DNA of 64,000 nucleotides, from contig NZ_AUDW01000006.1 in the NCBI RefSeq assembly GCF_000425665.1, positions 53,146 to 117,145 of the forward strand, read 5' to 3'. Position numbers and translations under genes: made by a program. The notes under the pieces were generated by a model. The model was given only the letters and a program-made list of their open reading frames with translations, had not been told where the DNA came from and did no database searches. Source of the DNA: Gemella cuniculi DSM 15828 (GTDB lineage Bacteria; Bacillota; Bacilli; Staphylococcales; Gemellaceae). Positions 30,681 to 39,596 of the stretch are shown here, piece by piece (within the stretch, counting starts at the first letter, position 1; the number at the start of each line of letters is the position of its first letter).

Positions 30681-32012
30681 TTACAATTCACCAAAATCGT
30701 AAATTTTTCCTTTTTGTCTGTTTGGTAATACTAATGAAATTATTATACAAATTAATACAGGTACTAACCATTCTAAACTTTGTGCTGCTAGCGGAAGTTT
30801 TGAAATAATATTAGTCAATAAAGAAATTTCTAGTGTGCTGCCCACTACTGATAAAATAGAAATTAAAGTTACTACCCCCATAGTAAGTTGCATTCCAATT
30901 TTTGATAACGCTACATATTTATTAACAATTACTATAATTACTAAAGTTATCGTTATTGGATATAGGAATAATAACATAGGAATCGAAAATTTAATTACAT
31001 CTTGCAATCCTATATTAGCTATCGCAAAACCTACTAATGTAAAAATGATAGTATATATTTTATAAGAAAATTGTGGAAATTTCTTGTTGAAAAATTCCGA
31101 AGTAGCAACTATTAAACCTACTGTCGTTGTAAAACAAGTAAGTATAACCATTATTCCTAAAAATATCCCTCCAAAGTTGCCAAATATTCCACGTGCAGCT
31201 TCTGATAAAACATAAGCACCTTTATTAACTTTTGTATTTTCTAATACTTCTGTTGAAATTGAAAATTTATTCCCTAAAAGTCCAAGCCCTACATAAAGAA
31301 TACTAAATCCGATTGCCGTTACTAATCCTGCTATCCAAACACTAGATAAAAATTCTTTTTTATCCTTAAAACCTAATTGTTTCAGAGCACTCATAGCAAT
31401 AATACAAAATGCAACAGATGCTAGTGCATCTAAAGTATTGTATCCTTCAATAAAACCTGTTCCAAAAGCAAGTGATGGTGTTAAATATGTATCAGCTACT
31501 GGATTACTTCCGTTAAATTTCATTACTCCAAAAATAATAAGCACAATAATTAATACTGCAAAAATTGGAGTTAGTATTTTCCCAACCCTATCTAAAATTT
31601 TAGTAGGATTAATTGCTAGTAAAAATGCACAACCAAAATAAATTATAGTAAAAATAAGTAACCATGGTAATGTACTATTTTTTACTAATGGTTCCACTCC
31701 AATATCAAAAGCTGTTGCAGCAGTTCTTGGAATTGCAAATAACGGTCCAATAGATGCATAAAGTAAAACTAAATATACTGTTGAATATAGAGGAGAAACT
31801 TTTTCATCTAACTCTGCTCCATATCCATTTGGATTTAATGTTCCTACTATCAAGGTAATAATCGCAATACCTACCCCAGAAACTACAAATCCTAAAATTG
31901 CAGGCCAAAAATTTTCTCCTGAATTAACTCCTAATGCAGGAGGAAAAATCAAATTACCTGCACCAAAAAATATACCAAATAACAAAATACCTGTTAATAT
32001 ACCTTTTTTCAT
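30681..32012 (-). CDS. brnQ: Branched-chain amino acid permease BrnQ
   Basis: LIVCS-family cation symporter for Leu, Ile and Val in the cytoplasmic membrane. 443 residues with about 12 membrane segments; the N-terminal FGIFFGAGNLIFPPALGVNSG is the family signature. No T-box is seen in its leader; a sigma-A promoter lies about 35-60 bases upstream. Confidence 0.92.
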   Translation of the reverse strand: MKKGILTGILLFGIFFGAGNLIFPPALGVNSGENFWPAILGFVVSGVGIAIITLIVGTLNPNGYGAELDEKVSPLYSTVYLVLLYASIGPLFAIPRTAATAFDIGVEPLVKNSTLPWLLIFTIIYFGCAFLLAINPTKILDRVGKILTPIFAVLIIVLIIFGVMKFNGSNPVADTYLTPSLAFGTGFIEGYNTLDALASVAFCIIAMSALKQLGFKDKKEFLSSVWIAGLVTAIGFSILYVGLGLLGNKFSISTEVLENTKVNKGAYVLSEAARGIFGNFGGIFLGIMVILTCFTTTVGLIVATSEFFNKKFPQFSYKIYTIIFTLVGFAIANIGLQDVIKFSIPMLLFLYPITITLVIIVIVNKYVALSKIGMQLTMGVVTLISILSVVGSTLEISLLTNIISKLPLAAQSLEWLVPVLICIIISLVLPNRQKGKIYDFGEL

Positions 32013-32044
32013 ACAACTTTTCCTTTCTCTAATTATATTAATAT

Positions 32045-32073
32045 AATATACTATATTCTCTTATTAATATCAA
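32045..32073 (-). promoter_or_regulatory. Promoter of brnQ
   Basis: TTGATA, 17-base spacer, TATATT on the minus strand; AGAAAGGAAAAG then precedes the brnQ ATG. Confidence 0.6.
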
Positions 32074-32259
32074 TACATTTTTATAAATTATCTAACTTCT
32101 TCAAATATTATACGCAATATTGTTCTTAATACTAATTCAATAAGTATGGAATATTTTATATTTTCATTCAAAAATTCAACTTATAGCTATAAAAAATCTT
32201 AAATCTTATACATATAATATAGTTTGAAAACAAAAATGACTAATGTTCTATTGAACTGC

Positions 32260-32303
32260 ATAAAATAATGACCACCCCACAAAAGGAATGGTCATTATTT
32301 TAT
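32260..32303 (-). terminator. Terminator closing the lanthipeptide locus
   Basis: A perfect 15-base stem (TGGTCATTATTTTAT and its complement) around a 14-base loop, with T-rich sequence at the 3' side. It lies about 80 bases beyond the second precursor and upstream of the brnQ promoter. Two smaller hairpins (CCTCCTGC/GCAGGTGG at 32344-32362 and GAAATAATT/AATTATTTC near 32312-32333) precede it. Confidence 0.7.
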
Positions 32304-32380
32304 ATTAGGAAGAAATAATTTTATAATTATTTCTTTTTGCCTTCCACCTGCATAGCAGGAGGTATTAGTATTCTTCCTCT

Positions 32381-32498
32381 TCAACTGAAACAAAACATAC
32401 TCATGCTACTACAAAACACTATACTAGCTTCTGAGCAATAATATAAATCAGGTACATCTATAGGTGATTTAGGAAAAATCGAGGGAATTCTTTTTCAT
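32381..32498 (-). pseudogene. Second lanthipeptide precursor, interrupted by a one-base frameshift
   Basis: From ATG 32498, with TTTGGAG nine bases upstream, the frame begins MKKNSLDF and hits a stop. Leaving out one T of the T5 run (32474-32478) joins it to an open frame ending at 32381, giving a complete 38-residue peptide. The restored core contains SEASIVFC followed by SSMSMFC, each a Ser-x-x-Ser-xn-Cys pattern, matching the cores of the intact precursor at 34844 (SIHSICFC, SSLSFTHC) and of SapB. The leader has no clear LxLQ box. It follows the CPBP gene in the lanthipeptide operon. It may be a mutation, an assembly error in a homopolymer, or slippage-controlled expression. Confidence 0.6.
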
Positions 32499-32542
32499 CC
32501 TATGTTACTCCAAAGAATCAAAATTCATTATTCCTTATTTCC

Positions 32543-33151
32543 CTAAAAAATTAAAGTATAACATAATAAATTGACAATGATATTTGAAAGAATAGATAAT
32601 TCCAAAGAATCAGATAATATGTATATAATTGCAAAACATGTAGCTATCACAAAGTTTATTATTAATTCTCCACTTAATATACCAAACAATATTGCAGAAA
32701 TAATAACATATAATCCTCTGTATTTTTTCGAAATATTTATAATGATATATCTATAAAATACACCCTCTGTTACTGGAGAAATAATAACTTTTAGTAATCC
32801 TAATATTATTACAGGTACAGGAATTGCTTTATATGCTAAAATTATATCTTCATATCTACTATAAAATTGAGATATTATGTAAATAAAAATAAATAAAAGG
32901 ATAGATACCAATATTGAATAACCTATTCGCTTTAAAGTTAAGCCTTTAAATGAAAATACTCTAACCTTATTTTTGTTTAAAAATATAATTACTCCTAAGG
33001 TCAAAATCACCTCACATGTATATCCTACTAATAGTGTTGATACATCTGTGAAATTTTCTAAAAATAATTGAGAAAATACATATGTACCTATTAATATCAA
33101 AATATAAAAAATTAATATTTTAAGCCTTTTTTTATAATCCAATTTTAACAT
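32543..33151 (-). CDS. CPBP-like membrane protein with degenerate protease motifs
   Basis: A 202-residue integral membrane protein, about six to seven hydrophobic segments, resembling the CPBP (Abi) intramembrane protease family in its C-terminal half. The expected EExxxR motif is EGVFYR near residue 127 (second Glu replaced by Gly), the FxxxH motif is FGILS (His replaced by Ser), and the last helix SILSNIIVN lacks the expected His. It is therefore unlikely to cut peptides by the usual mechanism. Such proteins near bacteriocin genes often give self-immunity, which is my inference. Overlaps the end of the ABC exporter gene by seven bases. Confidence 0.65.
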   Translation of the reverse strand: MLKLDYKKRLKILIFYILILIGTYVFSQLFLENFTDVSTLLVGYTCEVILTLGVIIFLNKNKVRVFSFKGLTLKRIGYSILVSILLFIFIYIISQFYSRYEDIILAYKAIPVPVIILGLLKVIISPVTEGVFYRYIIINISKKYRGLYVIISAILFGILSGELIINFVIATCFAIIYILSDSLELSILSNIIVNLLCYTLIF

Positions 33152-34791
33152 TTAACACACCCTCTTCCAATTTCCACTATGTTGTCTGCAATACTTCTAC
33201 TAGATTCTTTATGAGATATTAATATTACAGTTTTCTCATTTGATAATTCTTTAAGAAAGTTATTCACTATTATTTCATTTTCTGTATCTAAATTTGCAGT
33301 TGGTTCATCTAGTATTAATATTTCCGATTCTCTCATAATCCCACGTAATATAGATAATCTCTGCATCTCTCCTGATGACAATTTAGACATAATTGTTCCT
33401 ATTTTGCTATTTAAGCCCTCCTCTAAAGAATCAATACATTCTCTAAGGTTCAACCTAGTTAATAAATAATTTATGTATTCTATCTTGTAATCTTTTCCTA
33501 AGGTAATAGATTCATAAATAGTATCTCCCCACTCAACTACCTCTTGAGGAATATAGCTTATCATTTTTGTTCTTAAGTACTCTACTGAATAGTTGTCTAC
33601 ATCTATTCCCTTTATAAAAATTTTTCCACTATTTATCGTATATAATTTTACCATTAATCTAGCCAACGTCGTTTTCCCTACTCCAGATTCCCCTACTATA
33701 AGATTCACTTTATTTTTACAAAAATTAGCACTAAAATTACGAAATATACATTTTTCTCTGTAAAAAAAATTTATCTTTTCTATTTTAACACTATACTCTT
33801 TATCTTCTAAAAAGATCCCCTTTTTTGTATCAGTCTTTTCGGAAAAATCAAGCAAATCATATGCTTTAAAAATTCTTTCTTCTGCCGCTAAAATGATATT
33901 AATAGATACAAGTGTATTGGCTATTATAGAAATGGGCGTTACTAAAAATGAAGAATATAGTACAAATTGTGCTAAATCAGACAAACTCATAACATTATTA
34001 TTAACATCAATACCAGCCAATAATACAATTATTATTATACCAAATTGAAAAATCAAATTGTTTACAGACATAATTATTGATTTTATTTTTGAATTTTTAA
34101 GACCTGTTGTATAAATTTTTTTTGATGATTTTTCAAAACTTTCTTGTGATTTATCAACTAGCCAAAATACTTTTATCAGTACCATATTTTTCAAAAAATT
34201 CTCTACGAATTCTATAAAATGTGATAAACTTTCTTGTTGCTCTAAAACTACTTTCTTCAATATACTAGAGCCAATAAAACTAAGTAATATTATCAAGATA
34301 AATAATATTAATGTATAGATAAATAACTTATAGTTTATTGTTATTAAAAAATAAATAGACCCAAACAGCAATATTACAGCTCCTATTACATCAAAAAAGT
34401 CTGCACCTATAGAATCTCTAAGCAAATTAATATCATTGGATAATACAGATATAATACTTCCACTTTTTTCTTCTGATACGCTTTCTAAAGATGTATATAA
34501 TAATTTTCCAAATACTTTTTTTCTTATGTTATATGCTACACCTTCTGCTATAGATTTTGCTATGTAAAATTTAACAGAACTCGTTACTAAAAGTGAAATT
34601 GTTAATATTAAAAAATAAGCAACTGTTTTTTGAGAAATATTGGAATAGTTTGTCAATATGTTGCCAATATATTGTGGTTGATATAACATTAATATTGAAA
34701 CAATTACCCCAAGTACACTTACCAATAATACCTTCCATATATAACCTTTAAAATAATGTATAATATTATATACTCTCAATAAATAATTCAT
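33145..34791 (-). CDS. ABC exporter of the lanthipeptide locus (LanT-like)
   Basis: A half-transporter with fused membrane and ATPase domains, 548 residues. Six membrane segments occupy residues 1 to about 300 (start MNYLLRVYNIIHYF). The ATPase has Walker A GESGVGKTTLARLMVKL near residue 367, signature LSSGEMQRLSILRGI, Walker B ILILDEPTANLD and the H-loop ISHKES. There is no N-terminal C39 peptidase domain, so it cannot remove a leader itself. It starts 52 bases after the lanA precursor, with TAGGAG before the ATG, and is probably the exporter or part of immunity. Confidence 0.85.
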   Translation of the reverse strand: MNYLLRVYNIIHYFKGYIWKVLLVSVLGVIVSILMLYQPQYIGNILTNYSNISQKTVAYFLILTISLLVTSSVKFYIAKSIAEGVAYNIRKKVFGKLLYTSLESVSEEKSGSIISVLSNDINLLRDSIGADFFDVIGAVILLFGSIYFLITINYKLFIYTLILFILIILLSFIGSSILKKVVLEQQESLSHFIEFVENFLKNMVLIKVFWLVDKSQESFEKSSKKIYTTGLKNSKIKSIIMSVNNLIFQFGIIIIVLLAGIDVNNNVMSLSDLAQFVLYSSFLVTPISIIANTLVSINIILAAEERIFKAYDLLDFSEKTDTKKGIFLEDKEYSVKIEKINFFYREKCIFRNFSANFCKNKVNLIVGESGVGKTTLARLMVKLYTINSGKIFIKGIDVDNYSVEYLRTKMISYIPQEVVEWGDTIYESITLGKDYKIEYINYLLTRLNLRECIDSLEEGLNSKIGTIMSKLSSGEMQRLSILRGIMRESEILILDEPTANLDTENEIIVNNFLKELSNEKTVILISHKESSRSIADNIVEIGRGCVKC

Positions 34792-34843
34792 ACAAACTCC
34801 TATCCTTTAAGACTAGATGATGCCATAATTTTAAAGTCCTAAA

Positions 34844-34975
34844 TTATCTTTCGCAATGAGTAAAACTTAATGAACTACAGAAACATATACTATGAATTGA
34901 ACGTTCTTGATTTACTCCATTTGTTTCTTTTGTTGCTATTTTTAGTTTTTGCAACATTAATATACTACTTATCAT
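34844..34975 (-). CDS. Class III lanthipeptide precursor peptide (LanA), SapB-like
   Basis: A 43-residue peptide gene, too short for routine gene calling. AAGGTGG lies seven bases before ATG 34975. The leader contains ILMLQKLK, matching the (I/L)xLQ box that class III synthetases recognise. The core is SIHSICFC followed immediately by SSLSFTHC: two Ser-x-x-Ser-x3-Cys units, the labionin/lanthionine pattern, and very close to the two units of SapB (RASLLLC, SSLSITTC). It sits between the LanKC synthetase and the exporter on the same strand. It should be dehydrated at Ser/Thr and cyclised to Cys; ring structure is inferred, not shown. Confidence 0.85.
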   Translation of the reverse strand: MISSILMLQKLKIATKETNGVNQERSIHSICFCSSLSFTHCER

Positions 34976-35176
34976 ACCAACACCACCTTTTTACCAAGAA
35001 TTTAAACACTAATGTATAGAACTGAAAAAAATAAAATTAGAATAAGGAGTTATCCTTCCATTTTGAAACTGTCTTTTTTACATTTCTATTTTTTTAACAA
35101 TAAAATCTTTCCCTGTATTTAAATTATAACCTCCTTATTAAAAATTTAACATCACCTAGCCTATTTAGAACTTTTG

Positions 35177-37732
35177 CTATAACTTAAACAATTCTTTTTG
35201 ATTAATGGTTGGTAACCATAAAAATTTTGATGAATTGTTTTCACCTATAGACGATAATAAACCTGCTAATCCAGTAGCTATATCAAAAGATAATCTTAAT
35301 GAATAGTTCCCTGGAAAATAAATTCTTTCTTCTTTATCATATTGTAAATATTGATTTAAATTTTTCAAAACCTTTTTCTCACAGAAGAGTTTCTCACCTT
35401 TTTTTAAAAAATATTTATCTATTTTTTTTGCTATGTATAACAATCCCACATACCCCTCGAATAAACCAGCACAAACACAAGGTTTTGCTAATAAAGTTCC
35501 TATAATATCTTTCAACAATTTATCAACTTTGTATTCTTCTAAATACTTTTCCATTAATAACAAAGGTATTACTAATCCTACTGAACCTATAGAAAAATAA
35601 GGCATTAATCTATTATCTTTTATTCTTAAAAGCAACATGTCTTCTATCTTTTGCAATTTTTCTATTTCATACTCTAATGTTTCTTTTGCGAATAGCAGGT
35701 ACTCTTCTTTTTTTAAAATATTATACAATGCAAAAGCGTATAAACTAACGCCACTCCAACCGTATAACATACCATCACTTGTTAATCCTGAAGTTGTAAT
35801 TATATTTTCTGGATTTTCTCTAAATACACTTCTAATTTTTTCATATATCTCTAAAGAAAATTCTAAGTACCTTTTATCATCTTCTGAAATAAACATATCT
35901 AACAACGACAAACCTAAACCACTTAAGCCGCTTTCCAAAGAAATATTACTTGTCTTTAATATTAAACTTTTATTTTTTAACATAAATTCATATATATTTT
36001 TTGCTTCCTTTTTTTCTCCTAGTTCGTAAAAAGAACCTGCAATACCTGATAAACCAGAAAATAGACCAATATCTAATGTATTTACATTAAGATTTATTTT
36101 TATTTCATTCAAAATATCTTTGGGTACATCTTCTTTTAGTCTATTAAGCAACAACACCACCCCTAAAGAACCATAGCCAAATGATGCTGAACCATATGGA
36201 TATAAAAATTGTTTTATATCTCCATGAATACTTCCTCTATTAGATATTACTTCCTTATATAAACTATCTTTTACTTTATTATAAAAATTTTCATAATCTA
36301 TATTTTCTTTTAAACTTAACTTCTTATTTTTTGAATATCTGATATCATATTTAGCATTTTTTGAATAGTCCAATATTAAATTTAATATATGAACTGCCTT
36401 TATTCCAAAGTTTTCTTTTATCCATTTACACTGAATATCAAAAACATTATTAGCAAGTGTTTCTAACGATATTACGGGTATTAGAGCATTTTTAAATATT
36501 CTAAGTAGCCCTGTCCAATCTCTTTGTTCATTAAAATCTTCTAAACTGTCAAAATATCCTGGAGTACCTAAACTCTTATTCCCTTTTTTTCCAACTTCTC
36601 CTGAAGTTTCAAAATCTATAAATTTTACAGAATACACACCTGAATCTTCTTTTATCAATATATTTTTTGGTTGAATATCTCCATGAGTAACTCCTAGTTC
36701 ATGAATCGTTTTTAACGCTTTACAACAACTATTTGCAATGGTATATAATTTATCTATATATTCAGGTGTTCTTGAATTTTTTGATAATGGATAATTCCTT
36801 ACTATCCAAGAGGCTAAACTTTCACCCTCAACATATTCCATTACCAAAAAATAGTGTTCCCAAGCCTTGAATAATTTGTAAACATTCGCTACCGATTCTA
36901 TATTATCTAGTTTTTTCATAGTAGAATATTCTTTTTTTAACCTATATACCGAATCATTAAGATTCCCATCTAATCCTGCTCCACTTCTTGCCTCTTTCAG
37001 TATATATTTCTTTAAATCTTCGCCTTCTACTTCATATATGCCACCTGAATTACTAAAATGCAAAGCAGAATTCACTTTATATTTACTTAATTCTGTTTCT
37101 TGTTCTTCTTCTATCTCATTATCTTTTATAAAATCAGGAATCTCTATCCAATCTGGAACATTATAATAAGGTAATCTTAAATCTTCCACTAACTTTCCTT
37201 GTTCATTTACAATAGCTAACGCTCCATTCTCTAATCTCTTCTCCTTGAATCCACCGTACCTGTAATATATATTAGAATTTTTCCATCTTCTATCTGATAG
37301 TATGTACGCTCCCTTTTCCAAATCAACAAGTAACTTTTCTAATTTATCAATAATTTTTTTGAATTCTTTAATATCATTTGGATATATAGTTATAAATTTC
37401 CCTGAAGATTCTCTCGCTGCATTTTTTGAGTTTTTTATTGTCAACTGAAATTCATTTTTCACATACTTAAAAGCAATATTTTTATTAAATAAATATTCCG
37501 ATACTATAGTAAGGCATTTCTGAGCTTCTCTTATCACCACACTAATATGAATTTTCCAACCTTGTTCAGGAAAATCATCTATCTTATTAGGAGAAACATT
37601 AATCCAATGTTGACTCACAATTTTACTCCAATCAGCTGGTAATTTTACTTTATACTGTTTTTCATTGTTAGCAACATGTGGACTATAATATTTACTATTT
37701 CCCATTAAATAATCATAATATCTAAAATCCAT
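35177..37732 (-). CDS. Class III lanthipeptide synthetase (LanKC)
   Basis: A three-domain enzyme of 851 residues that phosphorylates Ser/Thr in the precursor, eliminates phosphate and cyclises with Cys. Residues 1 to about 200 resemble the lyase domain. The kinase domain spans about 225-490, with VTHGDIQPKNILI (HxDxxxxN-type catalytic loop near residue 349) and FIDFETSGE (metal-binding Asp). The C-terminal LanC-like part from about 500 has the repeated barrel motifs GLFSGLSGIAGSF, ESGLSGLGLSLLD, GWSGVSLYAFAL. The zinc Cys of LanC proteins is Ser here (YGWSGVS near 657), fitting LanKC rather than zinc-bearing LanL. First gene of the locus; the precursor follows after 201 bases. Confidence 0.93.
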   Translation of the reverse strand: MDFRYYDYLMGNSKYYSPHVANNEKQYKVKLPADWSKIVSQHWINVSPNKIDDFPEQGWKIHISVVIREAQKCLTIVSEYLFNKNIAFKYVKNEFQLTIKNSKNAARESSGKFITIYPNDIKEFKKIIDKLEKLLVDLEKGAYILSDRRWKNSNIYYRYGGFKEKRLENGALAIVNEQGKLVEDLRLPYYNVPDWIEIPDFIKDNEIEEEQETELSKYKVNSALHFSNSGGIYEVEGEDLKKYILKEARSGAGLDGNLNDSVYRLKKEYSTMKKLDNIESVANVYKLFKAWEHYFLVMEYVEGESLASWIVRNYPLSKNSRTPEYIDKLYTIANSCCKALKTIHELGVTHGDIQPKNILIKEDSGVYSVKFIDFETSGEVGKKGNKSLGTPGYFDSLEDFNEQRDWTGLLRIFKNALIPVISLETLANNVFDIQCKWIKENFGIKAVHILNLILDYSKNAKYDIRYSKNKKLSLKENIDYENFYNKVKDSLYKEVISNRGSIHGDIKQFLYPYGSASFGYGSLGVVLLLNRLKEDVPKDILNEIKINLNVNTLDIGLFSGLSGIAGSFYELGEKKEAKNIYEFMLKNKSLILKTSNISLESGLSGLGLSLLDMFISEDDKRYLEFSLEIYEKIRSVFRENPENIITTSGLTSDGMLYGWSGVSLYAFALYNILKKEEYLLFAKETLEYEIEKLQKIEDMLLLRIKDNRLMPYFSIGSVGLVIPLLLMEKYLEEYKVDKLLKDIIGTLLAKPCVCAGLFEGYVGLLYIAKKIDKYFLKKGEKLFCEKKVLKNLNQYLQYDKEERIYFPGNYSLRLSFDIATGLAGLLSSIGENNSSKFLWLPTINQKELFKL

Positions 37733-37780
37733 TTTATCACCTCCCCTTTTTAATATTTTTTATATTTATTTATATAATTA

Positions 37781-37809
37781 ATCTTATCATGTTCCACATA
37801 TTCCGTCAA
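37781..37809 (-). promoter_or_regulatory. Candidate promoter of the lanthipeptide operon
   Basis: TTGACG, 17-base spacer, TAAGAT on the minus strand, about 50 bases before the LanKC start. The spacer holds a small imperfect palindrome (TGTGGAACA) that could bind a regulator. The rest of the 37.8-38.0 kb gap is almost pure A/T. No regulator gene is seen in the locus. Confidence 0.5.
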
Positions 37810-38004
37810 CAAATTATATTATTATATTTCCATTGCAATATATTTGAAATCTTGATTATATCAATAAAATTAAGAAAAAATAAACAATTTGAAATTTAAA
37901 TATATAAAATATATATTTTTTTAAATAAAAAAATATTTAATTTAATATAATAATAATAAATAATAAAATTAAGTTATTTAATAAAATAATATTGGAAAAA
38001 TATA

Positions 38005-38040
38005 AAAATATCAGGCAACAAAAATGTCGCCTGATATTTT
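38005..38040. terminator. Terminator after the purine permease
   Basis: AAAATATCAGGC and GCCTGATATTTT form a perfect 12-base stem with a 12-base loop, overlapping the permease stop and followed by T-rich sequence on both strands. It separates this gene from the lanthipeptide locus. Confidence 0.75.
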
Positions 38041-39341
38041 TATATATGCAACCACAGTAATTGTATTACAAATAATATTGTAAATACATACATTAGTGGA
38101 TGAATATCCTTCCATTGTCTTTTTGATAATTTTAATACAACATAAAAAATAAATCCAAATGCTATACCATCATTAATAGAACCTGTCAATGGTATCCCAA
38201 TAATAGTAACAAAAGCTGGAAATGCTTCCGTTATATCTGACCATTCAATTTTTGCTATGCTTTCCATCATAAATGAACCAATAATTATTAGTGCTGGTGA
38301 AGTGATTGATGGAACTGAAGCTAAACTACTAGCTAATGGAAATAGGAATAAAGATATAATAACAAAGAAACTTGTCGATAATGCAGTTAATCCTGTACGA
38401 CCACCATTAGCTACACCAGATGATGACTCAATGTAAGCTGTAGTTGGTGTACTTCCAAATAATGATGCAGCTAAAGATGCAAACGAATCCGCCATTAAAG
38501 CTTGCTTTGCTTTTTCAATTTTTCCATTTTTTGATAATCCAGCTTGCGAAGTCACTGCAACCATTGTTCCGGTTGTATCAAACAAAGTAACCATCAAAAA
38601 AGTAAATACTATTCCATACATTCCAAGCTGTATAGCATTGATGCTTTCTGTTACTGGATTATAAAGAAAACTTAAATCCATATGTGGAATTCCAAAAACT
38701 TTTTCAACTTTTAATAAACCTGTAAAATAACAAATGACTCCAGTAATAGCCATTCCTATGAAAATTGCTCCTTTAATTTCTAGAGCAAGCAATACTAGTA
38801 TAATAAATATCCCTAAAATTGTCATATAAGTAACTGGATTTTTCAAATCACCTAATGACAAAATAGTATGCTCATTTGCAACAATTATAGCTGAATTTTT
38901 CAAACCTAAAAATGCAATAAATAAACCAATTGCTGCTGATATACCATATTTTAAATTATTAGGAATCGAATCAATAAGACTCTCTCTAAATTTAGTAGCT
39001 GATAAAATAACAAAGATTACGGATGCTATAAAACATGTTGCAAGTAATGTTTTATAGTTATAACCAGATGTAGCAGCAAGGGTTGCAAAATAAGAATTTA
39101 TCCCCATACCTGGTGCTACAACAATTGGATAATTAGCACCAAAAGCCATTATAAGTGTACCTATTAAAATAGCAATAATTGTTGCTGTAAATACTCTATC
39201 AAGTGGTATTCCTGCTACAGATAACACTGCTGGATTAACTACCAAAATATAACTCATAGAAAAAAATGTTATAAGACCTGAAGAAACTTCAGTTCTAAGA
39301 TTAGTTTTATGCTCTGATAATTTAAAAAGACGTTCTAACAT
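38040..39341 (-). CDS. NCS2-family purine permease (AzgA/PbuG type)
   Basis: Membrane symporter for guanine, hypoxanthine or adenine by family, 433 residues with 12-14 membrane segments. Signatures: EVSSGLITFFSMSYILVVNP at the N-terminus, VVAPGMGINSYFA, TLFDTTGTMVAVTSQAGL and STPTTAYIESSSGVANGGRTG. I do not see a purine riboswitch in its leader. Confidence 0.9.
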   Translation of the reverse strand: MLERLFKLSEHKTNLRTEVSSGLITFFSMSYILVVNPAVLSVAGIPLDRVFTATIIAILIGTLIMAFGANYPIVVAPGMGINSYFATLAATSGYNYKTLLATCFIASVIFVILSATKFRESLIDSIPNNLKYGISAAIGLFIAFLGLKNSAIIVANEHTILSLGDLKNPVTYMTILGIFIILVLLALEIKGAIFIGMAITGVICYFTGLLKVEKVFGIPHMDLSFLYNPVTESINAIQLGMYGIVFTFLMVTLFDTTGTMVAVTSQAGLSKNGKIEKAKQALMADSFASLAASLFGSTPTTAYIESSSGVANGGRTGLTALSTSFFVIISLFLFPLASSLASVPSITSPALIIIGSFMMESIAKIEWSDITEAFPAFVTIIGIPLTGSINDGIAFGFIFYVVLKLSKRQWKDIHPLMYVFTILFVIQLLWLHI

Positions 39342-39389
39342 ATTAGAAAATTCTCCTCATTTTTATTTTATTGTTTGTTCAACTACATT

Positions 39390-39418
39390 ATGATATACCT
39401 TTTTTTTATTTGTGTCAA
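39390..39418 (-). promoter_or_regulatory. Promoter of the purine permease gene
   Basis: TTGACA, 17-base spacer, TATCAT on the minus strand, about 50 bases before the start. Confidence 0.65.
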
Positions 39419-39502
39419 GCATTTTCAAAATAAAAGTTCAGTTTTTTAAAAAAATTCACTTAATTATACATAAAAAAAATAAAATTATGCCAAAAAATAA
39501 AA

Positions 39503-39539
39503 AAATAGACTCACAAATTTATTGTTTGTAAATCTATTT
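39503..39539 (-). terminator. Terminator of the amino-acid ABC transporter operon
   Basis: A 15-base stem (AAATAGATTTACAAA with its complement, two G-T pairs) and seven-base loop, followed by TTTTATTTTTT on the minus strand. Confidence 0.75.
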
Positions 39540-39596
39540 CACGAACTTTTGTATTGTTGAATTATATTTTAAAATAGAAAAATATTAAAAAGTAGT

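Noticed and set aside
32013..32260. T-box ahead of brnQ
   Set aside because: No T-box sequence or terminator pair; just a plain promoter.
32270..32300. Possible insertion-sequence remnant at the strong inverted repeat
   Set aside because: No transposase fragment or flanking duplication; it reads better as a terminator.
32496..32528. Upstream ATG at 32528 (MNFDSLE then stop) as leader of the second precursor
   Set aside because: It stops after seven codons; the ATG at 32498 with TTTGGAG spacing needs only one base change to give a full precursor.
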